A stretch of 64,000 nt of DNA from Clostridium pascui (GCF_016908015.1 NZ_JAFBDB010000002.1:186001-250000), one strand, 5' to 3'. Positions 43,000 to 51,263 are shown, numbered from the stretch's first letter. Program-made: numbers and translations. Notes: generated by a model from the letters alone, not told the origin.

Positions 43000-43980
43000 A
43001 TGGACAAATTTAAAAAGGTAATAAAGAAAAAATCGGCAATATTTTTTATAATATTATTTACATTTGTCTATGTGAGTAACAGCTCACTGTTTATAAAGCA
43101 GCGAACAGGAAAAGCAACTATACTTGCACATCGTGGGCTCGCACAAACTTTTAGTATGGAGGGAATAACTAATGAAACCAATACGGCTCAGCGCATTCAT
43201 AAGCCTGAGCATACTTTTTTAGAAAATACAATTCCTTCTATGGAGGCAGCCTTTAAATATGGAGCGGATATAGTTGAGCTTGATATTCAGCCAACCAAGG
43301 ATGGAAAATTTGCTGTTTTTCATGATTGGACATTAGAATATAGAACCGATGGGAAAGGACTTATAAAAGATTATACAATGGACGAGTTGAGATTACTTGA
43401 CGTTGGGTATAACTACACTGCAGATGGAGGAAAGACATTTCCTTTTCGAGGTAAAGGAACAGGACTTATGCCTTCATTAGATGATGTTCTTACTAAATTT
43501 CCAGAAGGTTCTTTTTTGATTCATATCAAAACTGATGAAACAGAAGATGGGCAGCAGCTTATTCAATATCTTTCTAAGCTATCCAAAGAAAGTTTAAATA
43601 AATTGGCTGTATACGGAGGAGATAAACCTATTGCTTTATTACAGAAGGAGTTACCTAATCTTCGAGTTATGTCAAAGGAAACGTTGAAAAAATCACTGCT
43701 TTCTTATATTGCTATAGGGTGGACAGGATATGTTCCCAAGGCGTGTAGAAATACTGAATTACATATACCATTAAAATACGCTCCTATCCTATGGGGATGG
43801 GGAAGCCGATTTTTAAATCGAATGGATAGTGTAAATACTCGTGTAATTGTTGTAGGCGGCAGCGGAGAATTTTCTGAAGGATTTGATACTGTCGAAGACT
43901 TGAAGAACTTACCACCTAACTATACTGGAGGTATTTGGACAAACCGCGTTGATAAAATAGCTCCATTATTTCAGAAATAG
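43000..43980 (+). CDS. Membrane-anchored glycerophosphodiester phosphodiesterase
   Basis: A 326-residue protein with an N-terminal helix (about residues 12-28) that acts as anchor or uncleaved signal. The GDPD catalytic set follows: LAHRGL (about H45), ENTIPSMEAAFKYGADIVELDIQPTKDGKFAVFHDWTL with E-N, E-x-D and the second histidine. The enzyme hydrolyses glycerophosphodiesters to glycerol 3-phosphate and an alcohol outside the cell. ATGGGGGAAAA precedes the ATG. An insertion of about 25 residues between the HRG and ENT motifs is longer than usual. Confidence 0.85.
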   Translation: MDKFKKVIKKKSAIFFIILFTFVYVSNSSLFIKQRTGKATILAHRGLAQTFSMEGITNETNTAQRIHKPEHTFLENTIPSMEAAFKYGADIVELDIQPTKDGKFAVFHDWTLEYRTDGKGLIKDYTMDELRLLDVGYNYTADGGKTFPFRGKGTGLMPSLDDVLTKFPEGSFLIHIKTDETEDGQQLIQYLSKLSKESLNKLAVYGGDKPIALLQKELPNLRVMSKETLKKSLLSYIAIGWTGYVPKACRNTELHIPLKYAPILWGWGSRFLNRMDSVNTRVIVVGGSGEFSEGFDTVEDLKNLPPNYTGGIWTNRVDKIAPLFQK

Positions 43981-44070
43981 AAATTTCTTATATAAGTTTA
44001 TATGGAATGAGTTAACACTTGCAATATAAGCAGGATTTATAGTACAATAAGTATACTAAATTAGTAGTTT

Positions 44071-44235
44071 ATAAAATAGGTTCAATAGATTTTATCTGTT
44101 GATTAAAAGAGAAGCTGGGTGAAAGTCCCACACGGTCTCGCCGCTGTAAGAGAATAGTTTTTTCAATATGTCACTGGGAAACTGGGAAGGCTGAAAAAAT
44201 GTTGACGCTCGAGTCAGAACACCTGCCTGTTTTAT
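44071..44235 (+). promoter_or_regulatory. Cobalamin riboswitch
   Basis: B12-box signature GCTGGGTGAAAGTCCCACAC, then GGTCTCGCCGCTGTAA, TCACTGGGAAACTGGGAAGG and GAGTCAGAACACCTGCCTG. Closing stem ATAAAATAGG (44071-44080) pairs with CCTGTTTTAT (44226-44235). A possible promoter TTGCAA (44019), 18 bp, TACAAT (44043) lies just upstream. Controls the short ORF at 44278 and the CGGC-domain gene. Confidence 0.93.
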
Positions 44236-44277
44236 ATTGCCAAAAACTCTACGAGTAATAGGGGGAGGAAAATTAAA

Positions 44278-44301
44278 ATGACTTATATGCATTTTGGATA
44301 G
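44278..44301 (+). CDS. Seven-codon ORF (MTYMHFG) after the cobalamin riboswitch
   Basis: A very short reading frame with an excellent ribosome binding site (GGGGGAGG, nine bases before ATG) lies between the B12 aptamer and an intrinsic terminator. It may be a regulatory leader peptide or the surviving start of a deleted B12-regulated gene. The sequence alone does not decide. Confidence 0.35.
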   Translation: MTYMHFG

Positions 44302-44305
44302 ACAG

Positions 44306-44340
44306 CCCTTTAACTAAACGTTGAAGGGTTATTTGTTTTA
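44306..44340 (+). terminator. Terminator between riboswitch leader and CGGC gene
   Basis: Stem CCCTTTAAC/GTTGAAGGG (one G-T pair), 5-nt loop, then a T-rich tail TTATTTGTTTTA. Transcription of the CGGC gene depends on read-through or another promoter. Confidence 0.65.
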
Positions 44341-44376
44341 TGATTTTACGATAATGAGAAAAGAGGAGAATAATAT

Positions 44377-44703
44377 ATGAAAATAGCTATTATAGCATGT
44401 GAAAACACAAATGGTACATGCTCAACCATGGGATGTTTTAAGGCTTATAATAATAGAAATAAGGCTTTTAGTATTTATGAAAAGGATGAGGATTTGGAAA
44501 TGATGGCATTTGCTACATGCGATGCTTGTTCCAAAAATTCTGATGAAAATTTATTAAAGACTGCAAAAAAACTTCAAGAAGCAGGTGTTAAAAAAATTCA
44601 TTTAGCGGTTTGTATTATTAAAAAATGCAAGGCTAATAGGGCCCATGAAATAAAACAAATTTTTGAAAATCATAACATAGAGGTAATAGAGGGAACACAT
44701 TAG
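44377..44703 (+). CDS. CGGC-domain (predicted metal-binding) protein
   Basis: A 108-residue cysteine-rich protein: CENTNGTCSTMGCFKAYNNR at the start, ATCDACSK in the middle and CIIKKCKANR near the end. These fit the CGGC-domain family of small presumed metal-binding proteins often found with corrinoid or methyltransferase genes. The cobalamin riboswitch upstream suggests a link to B12 or corrinoid metal supply. GAGGAGAATAATAT precedes the ATG. A REP-like repeat begins seven bases after the stop. Confidence 0.78.
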   Translation: MKIAIIACENTNGTCSTMGCFKAYNNRNKAFSIYEKDEDLEMMAFATCDACSKNSDENLLKTAKKLQEAGVKKIHLAVCIIKKCKANRAHEIKQIFENHNIEVIEGTH

Positions 44704-44709
44704 TGCCTA

Positions 44710-44737
44710 GTGCCACCCACGTGGCAAGTGGCAAGTT
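44710..44737 (+). repeat. REP-like repeat, copy 5 (+), left flank of RAYT gene
   Basis: Complete unit (G variant), 164 bases upstream of the RAYT start codon. With copy 6 (reverse, 45770) it brackets the transposase gene in inverted orientation. Confidence 0.93.
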
Positions 44738-44776
44738 GATATTTAATCTATATAAAATTTAATTATTTTATTAAAG

Positions 44777-44799
44777 AGGGAACCTTGTAGGGGTTCCCT
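44777..44799 (+). terminator. Stem-loop upstream of RAYT gene
   Basis: AGGGAACC pairs with GGTTCCCT around a 7-nt loop between REP copy 5 and the transposase. Tail weakly T-rich. Confidence 0.5.
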
Positions 44800-44901
44800 T
44801 AGCTGATAAATTAATGATACTTTATAGAATTTCTAATTTTATGTATATTTTTTATGAAAATGTGAATAGTTTAGATATACCATTTACAGGAGTGAAGTCA
44901 T

Positions 44902-45771
44902 ATGTCAAGAAAGAATAGAATTATCTATGAAGGAGCGATATACCATATTTATCAGCGAGGAAATAACAAAGAATACATATTTCAAGATGATAATGTAAAA
45001 TCATTTATTTTAAGATGCCTGAAAAAATATAATACAAAGTTTGATTATGAGATTTTAGCCTATGTAATTATGGATAATCATTATCATTTACTTATAAAAA
45101 CCAACAAATCTCCAATAAATGAAATAATGTTTTATTTGGACAATTTATTAGGAAAGTACATAAAAGGTGTGTTAAATAGGACAGGTCACGCATTTGATAG
45201 TAGATATAAGAGTAAGTTAGTTGACAACAATGCTTATTTAGTATGGCTTTTAAGGTATATACATAGAAATCCAATAAAGGCTGATATATGTGATAGTTTA
45301 GAGAATTATCCTTGGAGCAGTCATTATTTTTATAAAAACAACATAAATTCGGGTATCAATGCTAATTTTATATTAAGTATCTTAGGGGACAGTAGGGAAA
45401 GGGCTTCTAAGCAGTATTTAAAGCTTGTTAATTCACCTGGAGATGAAATTCATGAAGATAAAGATTATGAAATTACAAAGGCAGCACTTAATCTTAAAGA
45501 AACTCCATTTTCAAATGAGGGCAAGGATTTTAGTAATTTTGTAAGACTAAATCGTAAACCATTAGATGAAGTAATTTCAAAACTAAATATAAATAAATCT
45601 ATACTTATGGAGATTAGGAACGGGAGCAGGAAACAATGCCTCACCGCAGCAAAGATAAAAATTATAAGATGTGCATTAAGTGAATGTTATTCCTTAAAGG
45701 AAATAGCAGAATATTTTAATGCGGCACCATCGACCATAAGTAAGTTAATTTCAAGAAATAAAATAGTGTAA
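44902..45771 (+). CDS. REP-associated tyrosine transposase (RAYT/TnpA-REP, Y1 HUH family)
   Basis: A 289-residue Y1_Tnp-superfamily protein. It begins MSRKNRIIYEGAIYHIYQRGN, as RAYTs do. The HUH motif is H60-Y61-H62 in MDNHYHLLIK, and the nucleophile candidates are Y102 (FDSRYKSK) or Y119 (LRYIHRNP). RYIHRNPIKA and YPWSSHYFY are RAYT family hallmarks. A C-terminal helix-turn-helix (about 255-285, SLKEIAEYFNAAPSTISKLI) is an added DNA-binding module. Single copy, not flanked by IS ends but by inverted REP-like units: one 164 bases before the start, and one whose first bases complete the TAA stop. It is inferred to act on those repeats, which are spread through this window. Confidence 0.88.
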   Translation: MSRKNRIIYEGAIYHIYQRGNNKEYIFQDDNVKSFILRCLKKYNTKFDYEILAYVIMDNHYHLLIKTNKSPINEIMFYLDNLLGKYIKGVLNRTGHAFDSRYKSKLVDNNAYLVWLLRYIHRNPIKADICDSLENYPWSSHYFYKNNINSGINANFILSILGDSRERASKQYLKLVNSPGDEIHEDKDYEITKAALNLKETPFSNEGKDFSNFVRLNRKPLDEVISKLNINKSILMEIRNGSRKQCLTAAKIKIIRCALSECYSLKEIAEYFNAAPSTISKLISRNKIV

Positions 45772-45797
45772 CTTGCCACTTGCCATGTGGGTGGCAC
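45770..45797 (-). repeat. REP-like repeat, copy 6 (-), right flank of RAYT gene
   Basis: Complete unit in reverse orientation (begins AACTTGCCAC). Its AA supplies the last two bases of the transposase TAA stop, and it ends four bases before the hydE ribosome binding site. Confidence 0.93.
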
Positions 45798-45815
45798 TTT
45801 AGGAGGATGGTAGCA

Positions 45816-46862
45816 ATGGATGATAAAAGCTTACAATTAATCAAAAAAGCTGAGGAAACTCATAATTTAAGCAAAGAAGAACTGGTTATGTTACTTAAAG
45901 ATAATAGCATAAATGAGGAACTTTTTAGTGCAGCTGACAGAGTTAGAAAAAGGTATGTAGGAGATGAGGTGCACTTAAGGGGAATAATTGAGTTTTCAAA
46001 TACATGTAAACGTAATTGCTTATATTGTGGATTAAGAGCAGCTAATAAAAATGTTGAAAGATATAGATTGATGCCTGATGAAATAATAGATTTAGCTAAA
46101 AAGGCAGTAGGTTATGGATACAAAAGTATTGTTATGCAATCTGGAGAAGATGATTATTACACAGTAGACATGCTTGCATCTATAATATCAAATTTAAAGA
46201 AGATGGATATAGCAGTTACTTTAAGTTTAGGGGAAAAAACTTTTGAAGAATATAAGGCTTACAAAGAAGCCGGAGCAGATAGATATTTAATCAGAATAGA
46301 AACTACAGATGAAAAGCTATATGAAGAGTTAGACCCAGCTATGAGTCATGAAAATAGAAAAAGATGTATTAGAGATTTGAAATCATTAGGATATCAAATA
46401 GGAACAGGTAACTTAGTAGGGCTACCTAACCAAACTATAGAATCTTTGGCAGATGATATATTATTTTTCAAAGAAATAGATGCAGACATGATAGGACTTG
46501 GGCCATTCATTCCTAATGAAGATACTCCTTTAAAGGATGCAAAGGGCAGGGAATTTACAATGAGCTTAAAGGTTATGGCTTTAACAAGGCTCTTATTACC
46601 AGATATAAATATACCTGCTACAACAGCTATGGAGACTCTAAATAAAAATGGAAGAATAATAGCACTTCAAAGTGGTGCCAATGTTGTTATGCCTAATATA
46701 ACTGAGGGGGACTATAGAAAATTATATGCTCTTTATCCAGGTAAGATATGCATAAATGATACACCAGGACATTGCTTTAATTGTATTTCAGGAAAGATAA
46801 GGTCTATAGGAAGAACGGTTTCAACATCTAAAGGACATAGCCTTAAATCTTTAAGGAAATAA
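45816..46862 (+). CDS. hydE: [FeFe]-hydrogenase maturation radical SAM protein HydE
   Basis: A 348-residue radical-SAM enzyme. The cluster motif C-x3-C-x2-C is CKRNCLYC (about 63-70), preceded by GIIEFSNT. VMQSGEDDYYT, RIETTDEKLYEELDP and GLPNQTIESLADDI are typical HydE segments. A second C-terminal cysteine set (CINDTPGHCFNC) may bind an extra cluster. HydE helps build the dithiomethylamine/diiron unit of the H-cluster. ATG 45816 has AGGAGG nine bases upstream; a longer frame starting at 45780 is only translated REP repeat. No hydF, hydG or hydrogenase is adjacent. Confidence 0.9.
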   Translation: MDDKSLQLIKKAEETHNLSKEELVMLLKDNSINEELFSAADRVRKRYVGDEVHLRGIIEFSNTCKRNCLYCGLRAANKNVERYRLMPDEIIDLAKKAVGYGYKSIVMQSGEDDYYTVDMLASIISNLKKMDIAVTLSLGEKTFEEYKAYKEAGADRYLIRIETTDEKLYEELDPAMSHENRKRCIRDLKSLGYQIGTGNLVGLPNQTIESLADDILFFKEIDADMIGLGPFIPNEDTPLKDAKGREFTMSLKVMALTRLLLPDINIPATTAMETLNKNGRIIALQSGANVVMPNITEGDYRKLYALYPGKICINDTPGHCFNCISGKIRSIGRTVSTSKGHSLKSLRK

Positions 46863-46868
46863 ATAAAA

Positions 46869-46929
46869 GTGCCACCCACATGGCAAGTGGCAAGTTAAAC
46901 TAACTTGCCACTTGCCATGTGGGTGGCAC
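46869..46929. repeat. REP inverted pair A (copies 7 and 8)
   Basis: Forward unit 46869-46896, 5-nt gap (AAACT), reverse unit 46902-46929, arms fully complementary over 28 bp. Between the convergent hydE and permease genes, so it could also terminate transcription. Confidence 0.95.
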
Positions 46930-46938
46930 TATATTTTA

Positions 46939-47691
46939 CTATATTTTAATCCATCTGCAGAGCTTATTTTCTAGTATATCAATAATCTTAAATATTAAAA
47001 ATCCCATTATGCTAAGGGATAATATTCCACTGAACATCTCAACATAGTTTGCCATTAGCCAGCTATTCATTATAAAATAACCAATACCATAGGTTGTTGC
47101 AAAATTTTCACCAAAGAATAGCACAGATATGCTCACACCAACACTAATTCTTAAAGCAGTTATTATTTTAGGAAGCACTGCTGGAATTATTAAATGCCTA
47201 TAAGTCTGAGATTTGTTTAATCCAAGGGAGGTTACAGAATAAAAGAGTTCCTTTGGTATTTCACGAACTCCATCCCTTGCAGCTACAATGATTTGAAAAA
47301 TAATTATTATAATTATAAGTACAACCTTAGGGGTGTTACCAAGACCAAATAAAATCATTAGTATTGGCAGAAAGGCTATTTTAGGCAGCGGATATAGTAT
47401 GTATACTATGGGTGTTATAAGTTCATCGGCCTTCTCGCTCATGCCAATCCAAAGTCCAATTAAACTTCCAAATACTAATGAAATTAAAATTGCTGTAGTT
47501 ATTCTAGCTAGGCTTACTGATAAGTGAAGGCTTAATATGCCTGGGAAAATTTCAATAAAGTTTAAAAGTGTTTTATAGGGAGAGGGAATTGCTGATGAAC
47601 TTACAGTTAAATGAAGTATGTACCAAAATAGCACTACTATAAAGATTCCATATAAAGTTTTGTTGTAGATGAAGGCTTTAAGCTTCTTCAT
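46939..47691 (-). CDS. ABC transporter permease, SsuC/TauC type
   Basis: A 250-residue permease with six hydrophobic segments and the EAA-type loop LGLNKSQTYRHLIIPAVLPKIITALR (about residues 151-176), characteristic of the nitrate/sulfonate/taurine (and thiamine-precursor) importers. It overlaps the ATPase gene by 14 bases. Third gene of a binding protein-ATPase-permease set. Confidence 0.88.
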   Translation of the reverse strand: MKKLKAFIYNKTLYGIFIVVLFWYILHLTVSSSAIPSPYKTLLNFIEIFPGILSLHLSVSLARITTAILISLVFGSLIGLWIGMSEKADELITPIVYILYPLPKIAFLPILMILFGLGNTPKVVLIIIIIIFQIIVAARDGVREIPKELFYSVTSLGLNKSQTYRHLIIPAVLPKIITALRISVGVSISVLFFGENFATTYGIGYFIMNSWLMANYVEMFSGILSLSIMGFLIFKIIDILENKLCRWIKI

Positions 47692-48406
47692 TTAACCACT
47701 TCCTTACCTCAAGGCATATTTTGTAAAATTCTAAGTTGTTTCTTAAATTTTCATCTCCAAAGTATGGATTATTTATTATATGATTAATCTTTCCATCACC
47801 CATAACTATAATCCTTTGTCCAAGGAAAACAGCTTCTTCAATATTGTGGGTTACCATTACTAAAGTGAGATGCCTTTCCTTATATATATTTAATATAAGA
47901 TTTTGAATATGCTCCTTTGTTATAGCATCTAGAGCTGAAGAGGCCTCATCCATAAGAAGCAAATCAGGTTCTAGGGCTAAGGTCCTTCCAATTGCAACTC
48001 TTTGTTTTTGTCCACCGCTAAGTTCGCCAGGAAGTTTCTTTTTATACTCATCCATACTTAAGCTTTTTAATATTGAACAAACTTTATCATTGATTTCAGA
48101 TTTTTTAAAGCCTCTAGATTTTAAAGGAAATGCAATGTTATCCCAAACAGTTTTCCAGGGGAGAAGGCCATAATCTTGAAGAATTAACCCTGTATCTTTT
48201 CTTATGTCAGTAAGCTTTTGGCCACCAATAAATATATTACCTGAAGTTGGTTTTATAATCCCGGCTAAGGTATATAAAAGTGTAGTCTTTCCGCATCCTG
48301 ATGGACCAATCACAGCACAAGTAGTATTCTTAGCGATATTTAGAGAAAGCTTATCTAAGGCTTTCTCCTCACCATAACACACATCTATGTTTTTGACTTC
48401 AATCAT
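47678..48406 (-). CDS. ABC transporter ATPase, SsuB/TauB type
   Basis: A 242-residue ATPase: Walker A GPSGCGKTTL, Q-loop LILQDYGLLPWKT (the L-L-P-W pattern is typical of SsuB/NrtD/TauB), signature LSGGQKQRVAIGRTL, Walker B LLLMDEASSALD (with S-S replacing P-T), switch MVTHNIEEA. One-base overlap with the binding-protein gene stop. Confidence 0.9.
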   Translation of the reverse strand: MIEVKNIDVCYGEEKALDKLSLNIAKNTTCAVIGPSGCGKTTLLYTLAGIIKPTSGNIFIGGQKLTDIRKDTGLILQDYGLLPWKTVWDNIAFPLKSRGFKKSEINDKVCSILKSLSMDEYKKKLPGELSGGQKQRVAIGRTLALEPDLLLMDEASSALDAITKEHIQNLILNIYKERHLTLVMVTHNIEEAVFLGQRIIVMGDGKINHIINNPYFGDENLRNNLEFYKICLEVRKWLNEEA

Positions 48407-49329
48407 TATTTTACGAATTTCCCTTCAACTAAGTCCTCATATTTTAAATCTATTTTTTTCTTTAGTATCTTTTCGTTCCAGTCCATAATAGTTTCAAGAT
48501 ACTCTTTACTAGGTACTCTTGCCTTATTGTATTTTGGTAAAATGATTTTATCTTTAATCTCTGGTTTTAGTTTTAGCTTTTCTATTAATACTTCTCTTGC
48601 TTCAGTATCGTTTTTATTTATTTCCGCAATAGCCTTGTTGTAACCTTCGTGAAATAGCTTAACTGCTTTCTCGTTTTCCTTTATAGCTTTTCCTGTAAAT
48701 ACCATTATATCTGGTGAAAATTCATCGGTATTTTGTATCAGTTTTTTGCCAAGTCCATTTAATTCTCCTTGAGAAGCCATTGGCTCAGGAATAACAGCCA
48801 TATCCAAGTTACCCTTATTAATCATTTCAAGTCTAGCAGGAATTTCATTTATATAAACCTTTTCTACATTGTATTTATCTCCCAAACTTCTATCAGATAA
48901 ATAGTTGGATACGCTTACTTCCATCATCCCAACTTTGATATCTTTCTTTTCTTCAAAGGCTTTTTTTATTAAGAAAGGGAAGGATCCATCTGTGCTTGTT
49001 GTAACCTTTATATCAAAACCATTTTGAACGTTATTTACTAAAGCAATAACATCTGTCATAGCTCCATCTAATTCACCACTCTGGAGAGCGCTTTGTCTAT
49101 TCATTGCATTTGTATAAACCTGTACATCTACATCTAATCCAAGTTCTTTAAAATATCCTTTTTTAGCTGCAAGAAATATAGGTGCTGAGTCTACTGCTGG
49201 CATAACTCCAATTTTTAATTTGAAATTTTCTTTTGAAGTTTTAGGTGTAGTATTTTTTGAACTACATCCAACTGTAAATGCCATCATAACAGCTAATAGT
49301 ACTGCTGATAACTTCTTGATATTTTTCAT
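48406..49329 (-). CDS. NMT1/SsuA-type substrate-binding lipoprotein
   Basis: A 307-residue lipoprotein: MKNIKKLSAVLLAVMMAF signal, lipobox TVGC (about C22), then LKIGVMPAVDSAPIFLAAKKGYFKELGLDVDV, the NMT1/THI5-like fold start. LQSGELDGAMTDVIA and KGNLDMAVIPEP are ligand-loop segments. The ligand may be a sulfonate, nitrate-like ion or pyrimidine precursor; not resolvable here. Start 49329 is fixed by the signal peptide and GGGGGATG upstream; the longer frame to 49380 (MPLAMWVAL) is translated REP repeat. Confidence 0.87.
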   Translation of the reverse strand: MKNIKKLSAVLLAVMMAFTVGCSSKNTTPKTSKENFKLKIGVMPAVDSAPIFLAAKKGYFKELGLDVDVQVYTNAMNRQSALQSGELDGAMTDVIALVNNVQNGFDIKVTTSTDGSFPFLIKKAFEEKKDIKVGMMEVSVSNYLSDRSLGDKYNVEKVYINEIPARLEMINKGNLDMAVIPEPMASQGELNGLGKKLIQNTDEFSPDIMVFTGKAIKENEKAVKLFHEGYNKAIAEINKNDTEAREVLIEKLKLKPEIKDKIILPKYNKARVPSKEYLETIMDWNEKILKKKIDLKYEDLVEGKFVK

Positions 49330-49355
49330 TTTTACATCCCCCATCTGTTTTTGTA

Positions 49356-49417
49356 GTGCCACCCACATGGCAAGTGGCAAGTTGACGCTAACGTGCCACT
49401 TGCCATGTGGGTGGCAC
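49356..49417. repeat. REP inverted pair B (copies 9 and 10)
   Basis: Forward unit 49356-49383, 6-nt gap (GACGCT), reverse unit 49390-49417 with one change (AACG for AACT). It lies between divergent genes, so it cannot serve as a terminator for either. Confidence 0.93.
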
Positions 49418-49440
49418 TATTTAATTGTAGTACTTTGTTG

Positions 49441-49468
49441 TTGAGTTTTCAACACGCTTATGTATAAT
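49441..49468 (+). promoter_or_regulatory. Predicted UbiA gene promoter
   Basis: TTGAGT (49441-49446), 16 bp, TATAAT (49463-49468), directly downstream of REP pair B. Confidence 0.45.
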
Positions 49469-49514
49469 TAAGTGTGTGTTGTAAAGCTTATATAAACTTT
49501 TGGGAGATGTGATT

Positions 49515-50423
49515 ATGAAATATACAAAGGAATATATTATAAAACTCGTAAAGGATTTATGGATTGCGCTAAGACCCTTATCTCTTACACTTGCTGTGGC
49601 ATCAACCACTTTAGGTATGTTAATGGCTCATAGGGAAGGAAAGTTATTAACAGGAAACCTCAAATTAGATGTGTTTAAGATAGTATTAGTTACTATAGGA
49701 GGCATGCTTGTACAGGGGTGCGCAAACTTAATAAATGATTTTTATGAAGGGTCTTTTAAATATCATAGGCCGGGAGAAAGGACCTATAAATTTTTAAAGT
49801 ACGAAAGAACTGCCTTTGATCTTTTAGTATTTGCATTTAGCATGTTATGTTTAGCAGGAACTGGGCTTATAGGACTAATACTCATGTATTTAAGTACTCC
49901 AAAGCTCATTTATATTGGAATAGCTGGTATTGTAGGTTCCTATGCCTATACTGGGGAACCATTTGTATATAAGAAAAGAGGATTAGGAGCTATATTGTCC
50001 CTTATGCTTATGGGACCTTTAATGGTGTTAGGCTCTTATGTTGTATTTACAAGTGAATATTCTATCATCCCTGTAATAGGTGCGCTACCAGCAGGATTGA
50101 TGATTCCACTACTTATGATGTCAAATGAGATAAGAGATTACGAAAGGGATAAAAATCTTGGAATAAGAACACTTACAGTGATGTTAGGAGTTAAGGCTGG
50201 CAAAGCAATCTATGTTTCATTAATAGTTGCAGCATATGTAATGACAACTATATTAGTTATTACAAAGGGCTTACCAATATTAGCATTACTAGTTTATATA
50301 ACCTTGCCAATAGCTATTAGGGCTTACAAGACGGTTTCTAAACCCAAAACTAGCGGAATACGTGTTACAAATATTCTACACATAACTTTTAATTTAATAA
50401 CTATAATTGCATTAATAAACTAG
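49515..50423 (+). CDS. UbiA-family prenyltransferase (MenA-like)
   Basis: A 302-residue membrane protein with about eight helices. The first prenyl-diphosphate motif appears as NLINDFYEGSFKYHR (N-D-x-x-E, with E where D is usual) and the second as SNEIRDYERDKNLGIRTL. Close in layout to 1,4-dihydroxy-2-naphthoate prenyltransferases, but no other menaquinone genes are nearby, so the aromatic acceptor is unknown. ATG 49515 has GGGAG eight bases upstream. The G of its TAG stop is the first base of REP pair C. Confidence 0.82.
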   Translation: MKYTKEYIIKLVKDLWIALRPLSLTLAVASTTLGMLMAHREGKLLTGNLKLDVFKIVLVTIGGMLVQGCANLINDFYEGSFKYHRPGERTYKFLKYERTAFDLLVFAFSMLCLAGTGLIGLILMYLSTPKLIYIGIAGIVGSYAYTGEPFVYKKRGLGAILSLMLMGPLMVLGSYVVFTSEYSIIPVIGALPAGLMIPLLMMSNEIRDYERDKNLGIRTLTVMLGVKAGKAIYVSLIVAAYVMTTILVITKGLPILALLVYITLPIAIRAYKTVSKPKTSGIRVTNILHITFNLITIIALIN

Positions 50424-50483
50424 TGCCACCCCCGTGGCAAGTGGCAAGTTACATTAACTTGCCACTTGTCATGTGGGTGGCAC
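50423..50483. repeat. REP inverted pair C (copies 11 and 12)
   Basis: Forward unit 50423-50450 (CCCGTGG core variant), 5-nt gap (ACATT), reverse unit 50456-50483 (TTGTCATG variant). Between the convergent UbiA and lipoprotein genes. The two arms carry independent substitutions. Confidence 0.93.
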
Positions 50484-50496
50484 TAAAAATTATGTA

Positions 50497-51075
50497 TTAT
50501 TTTTTTACTTCTTGCTTTCCAGTTATGCTGCTCTTCTCATCCATTTTGAATCCAGCTTTAGCTTCTTCGCTAGAGAAGTATACGTTACCTTCAACCTTAG
50601 CATCAACTAATTGGAAGTCTTTAGTTTCAACATATAAATCACCTTTAAAAGTTCCGCTTTGAATTCTAGCAGTTGGGCTCTTTATAGTTAATTTTGGAGC
50701 AGTTAAAGTAAATCTAGCAGTTACCTTTTTGTCTTTGTCTTGAGTGTAAAGAGCTATTTTACGTTGAATAGCATCCTTACCATCTTTATCTTTTTTACCA
50801 TTCTTAAATTCGCCTTCTAATACAAGGTCCTTATCAATAGTGATATCGTTTAACGTTGCTATAATCCAAGTACCATCTTTGCTTATAGCTTTTTCAAAAG
50901 CTTCTGCCTTGTCCACTATTGAAGCAGTTGTTACAGTGTCAACCTTTTCAGCTGGAGCCTTAGTTTCTGTCTTAGTTTCAGGCTTAGTTGCTGTTTGTTC
51001 AGCAGGTCTGCTTCCGCATCCAGCTAATAAAGTAAGTGATAGAGCAAGTGTTGATAATAAAACCTTAATTTTCAT
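50497..51075 (-). CDS. Paralogous lipoprotein 1 (beta-rich, unknown function)
   Basis: A 192-residue lipoprotein: signal MKIKVLLSTLALSLTLLAGC (lipobox LAGC, C20), then a 25-residue T/K/E/A-rich linker, then a conserved domain with VTTASIVDKAEAFEKAIS, GTWIIATLNDITIDKDLVLEG, KNGKKDKDGK, KIALYTQD, RFTLTAPKLTIKSP and GTFKGDLYVETKDFQLVDAKVEGNVYF. The spaced V/I/L strands ending in 'G-x-L-Y-V' and 'G-N-V-Y-F' suggest a small beta-solenoid. Two close paralogues lie at 51338 and 55657. Function unknown. Ends just before REP pair C. Confidence 0.8.
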   Translation of the reverse strand: MKIKVLLSTLALSLTLLAGCGSRPAEQTATKPETKTETKAPAEKVDTVTTASIVDKAEAFEKAISKDGTWIIATLNDITIDKDLVLEGEFKNGKKDKDGKDAIQRKIALYTQDKDKKVTARFTLTAPKLTIKSPTARIQSGTFKGDLYVETKDFQLVDAKVEGNVYFSSEEAKAGFKMDEKSSITGKQEVKK

Positions 51076-51263
51076 TTAAGATCCCCCTATTTGTAATAAT
51101 TTTTGATACAGATTATATTATAATATAAACTATTTTAAAATAGTATAGATTTTCATATTATTTTATAAAAAAAATATCAGGAAATTGATGGGAATAGTAG
51201 GTGATTATCTGTCGAAGGAGTAAAGAACATATAATGAACTGCAATAACTTATACATAAAAGGT

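Noticed and set aside
45780-45815. Longer start for hydE
   Set aside because: MPCGWHF is translated REP repeat; AGGAGG at 45801 supports 45816.
49329-49380. Longer start for the SsuA-like lipoprotein
   Set aside because: The extension MPLAMWVAL is translated REP repeat and would bury the lipoprotein signal peptide; GGGGGATG fits the 49329 start.
45816-50423. Futalosine/menaquinone pathway from the radical-SAM, binding-protein and UbiA genes
   Set aside because: The radical-SAM protein has HydE motifs, the transporter is of SsuABC type, and no mqn or men enzyme is nearby.
50423-50662. 79-codon + strand frame starting inside REP pair C
   Set aside because: Its first residues are translated repeat, it lies antisense to the lipoprotein gene and has no ribosome binding site.
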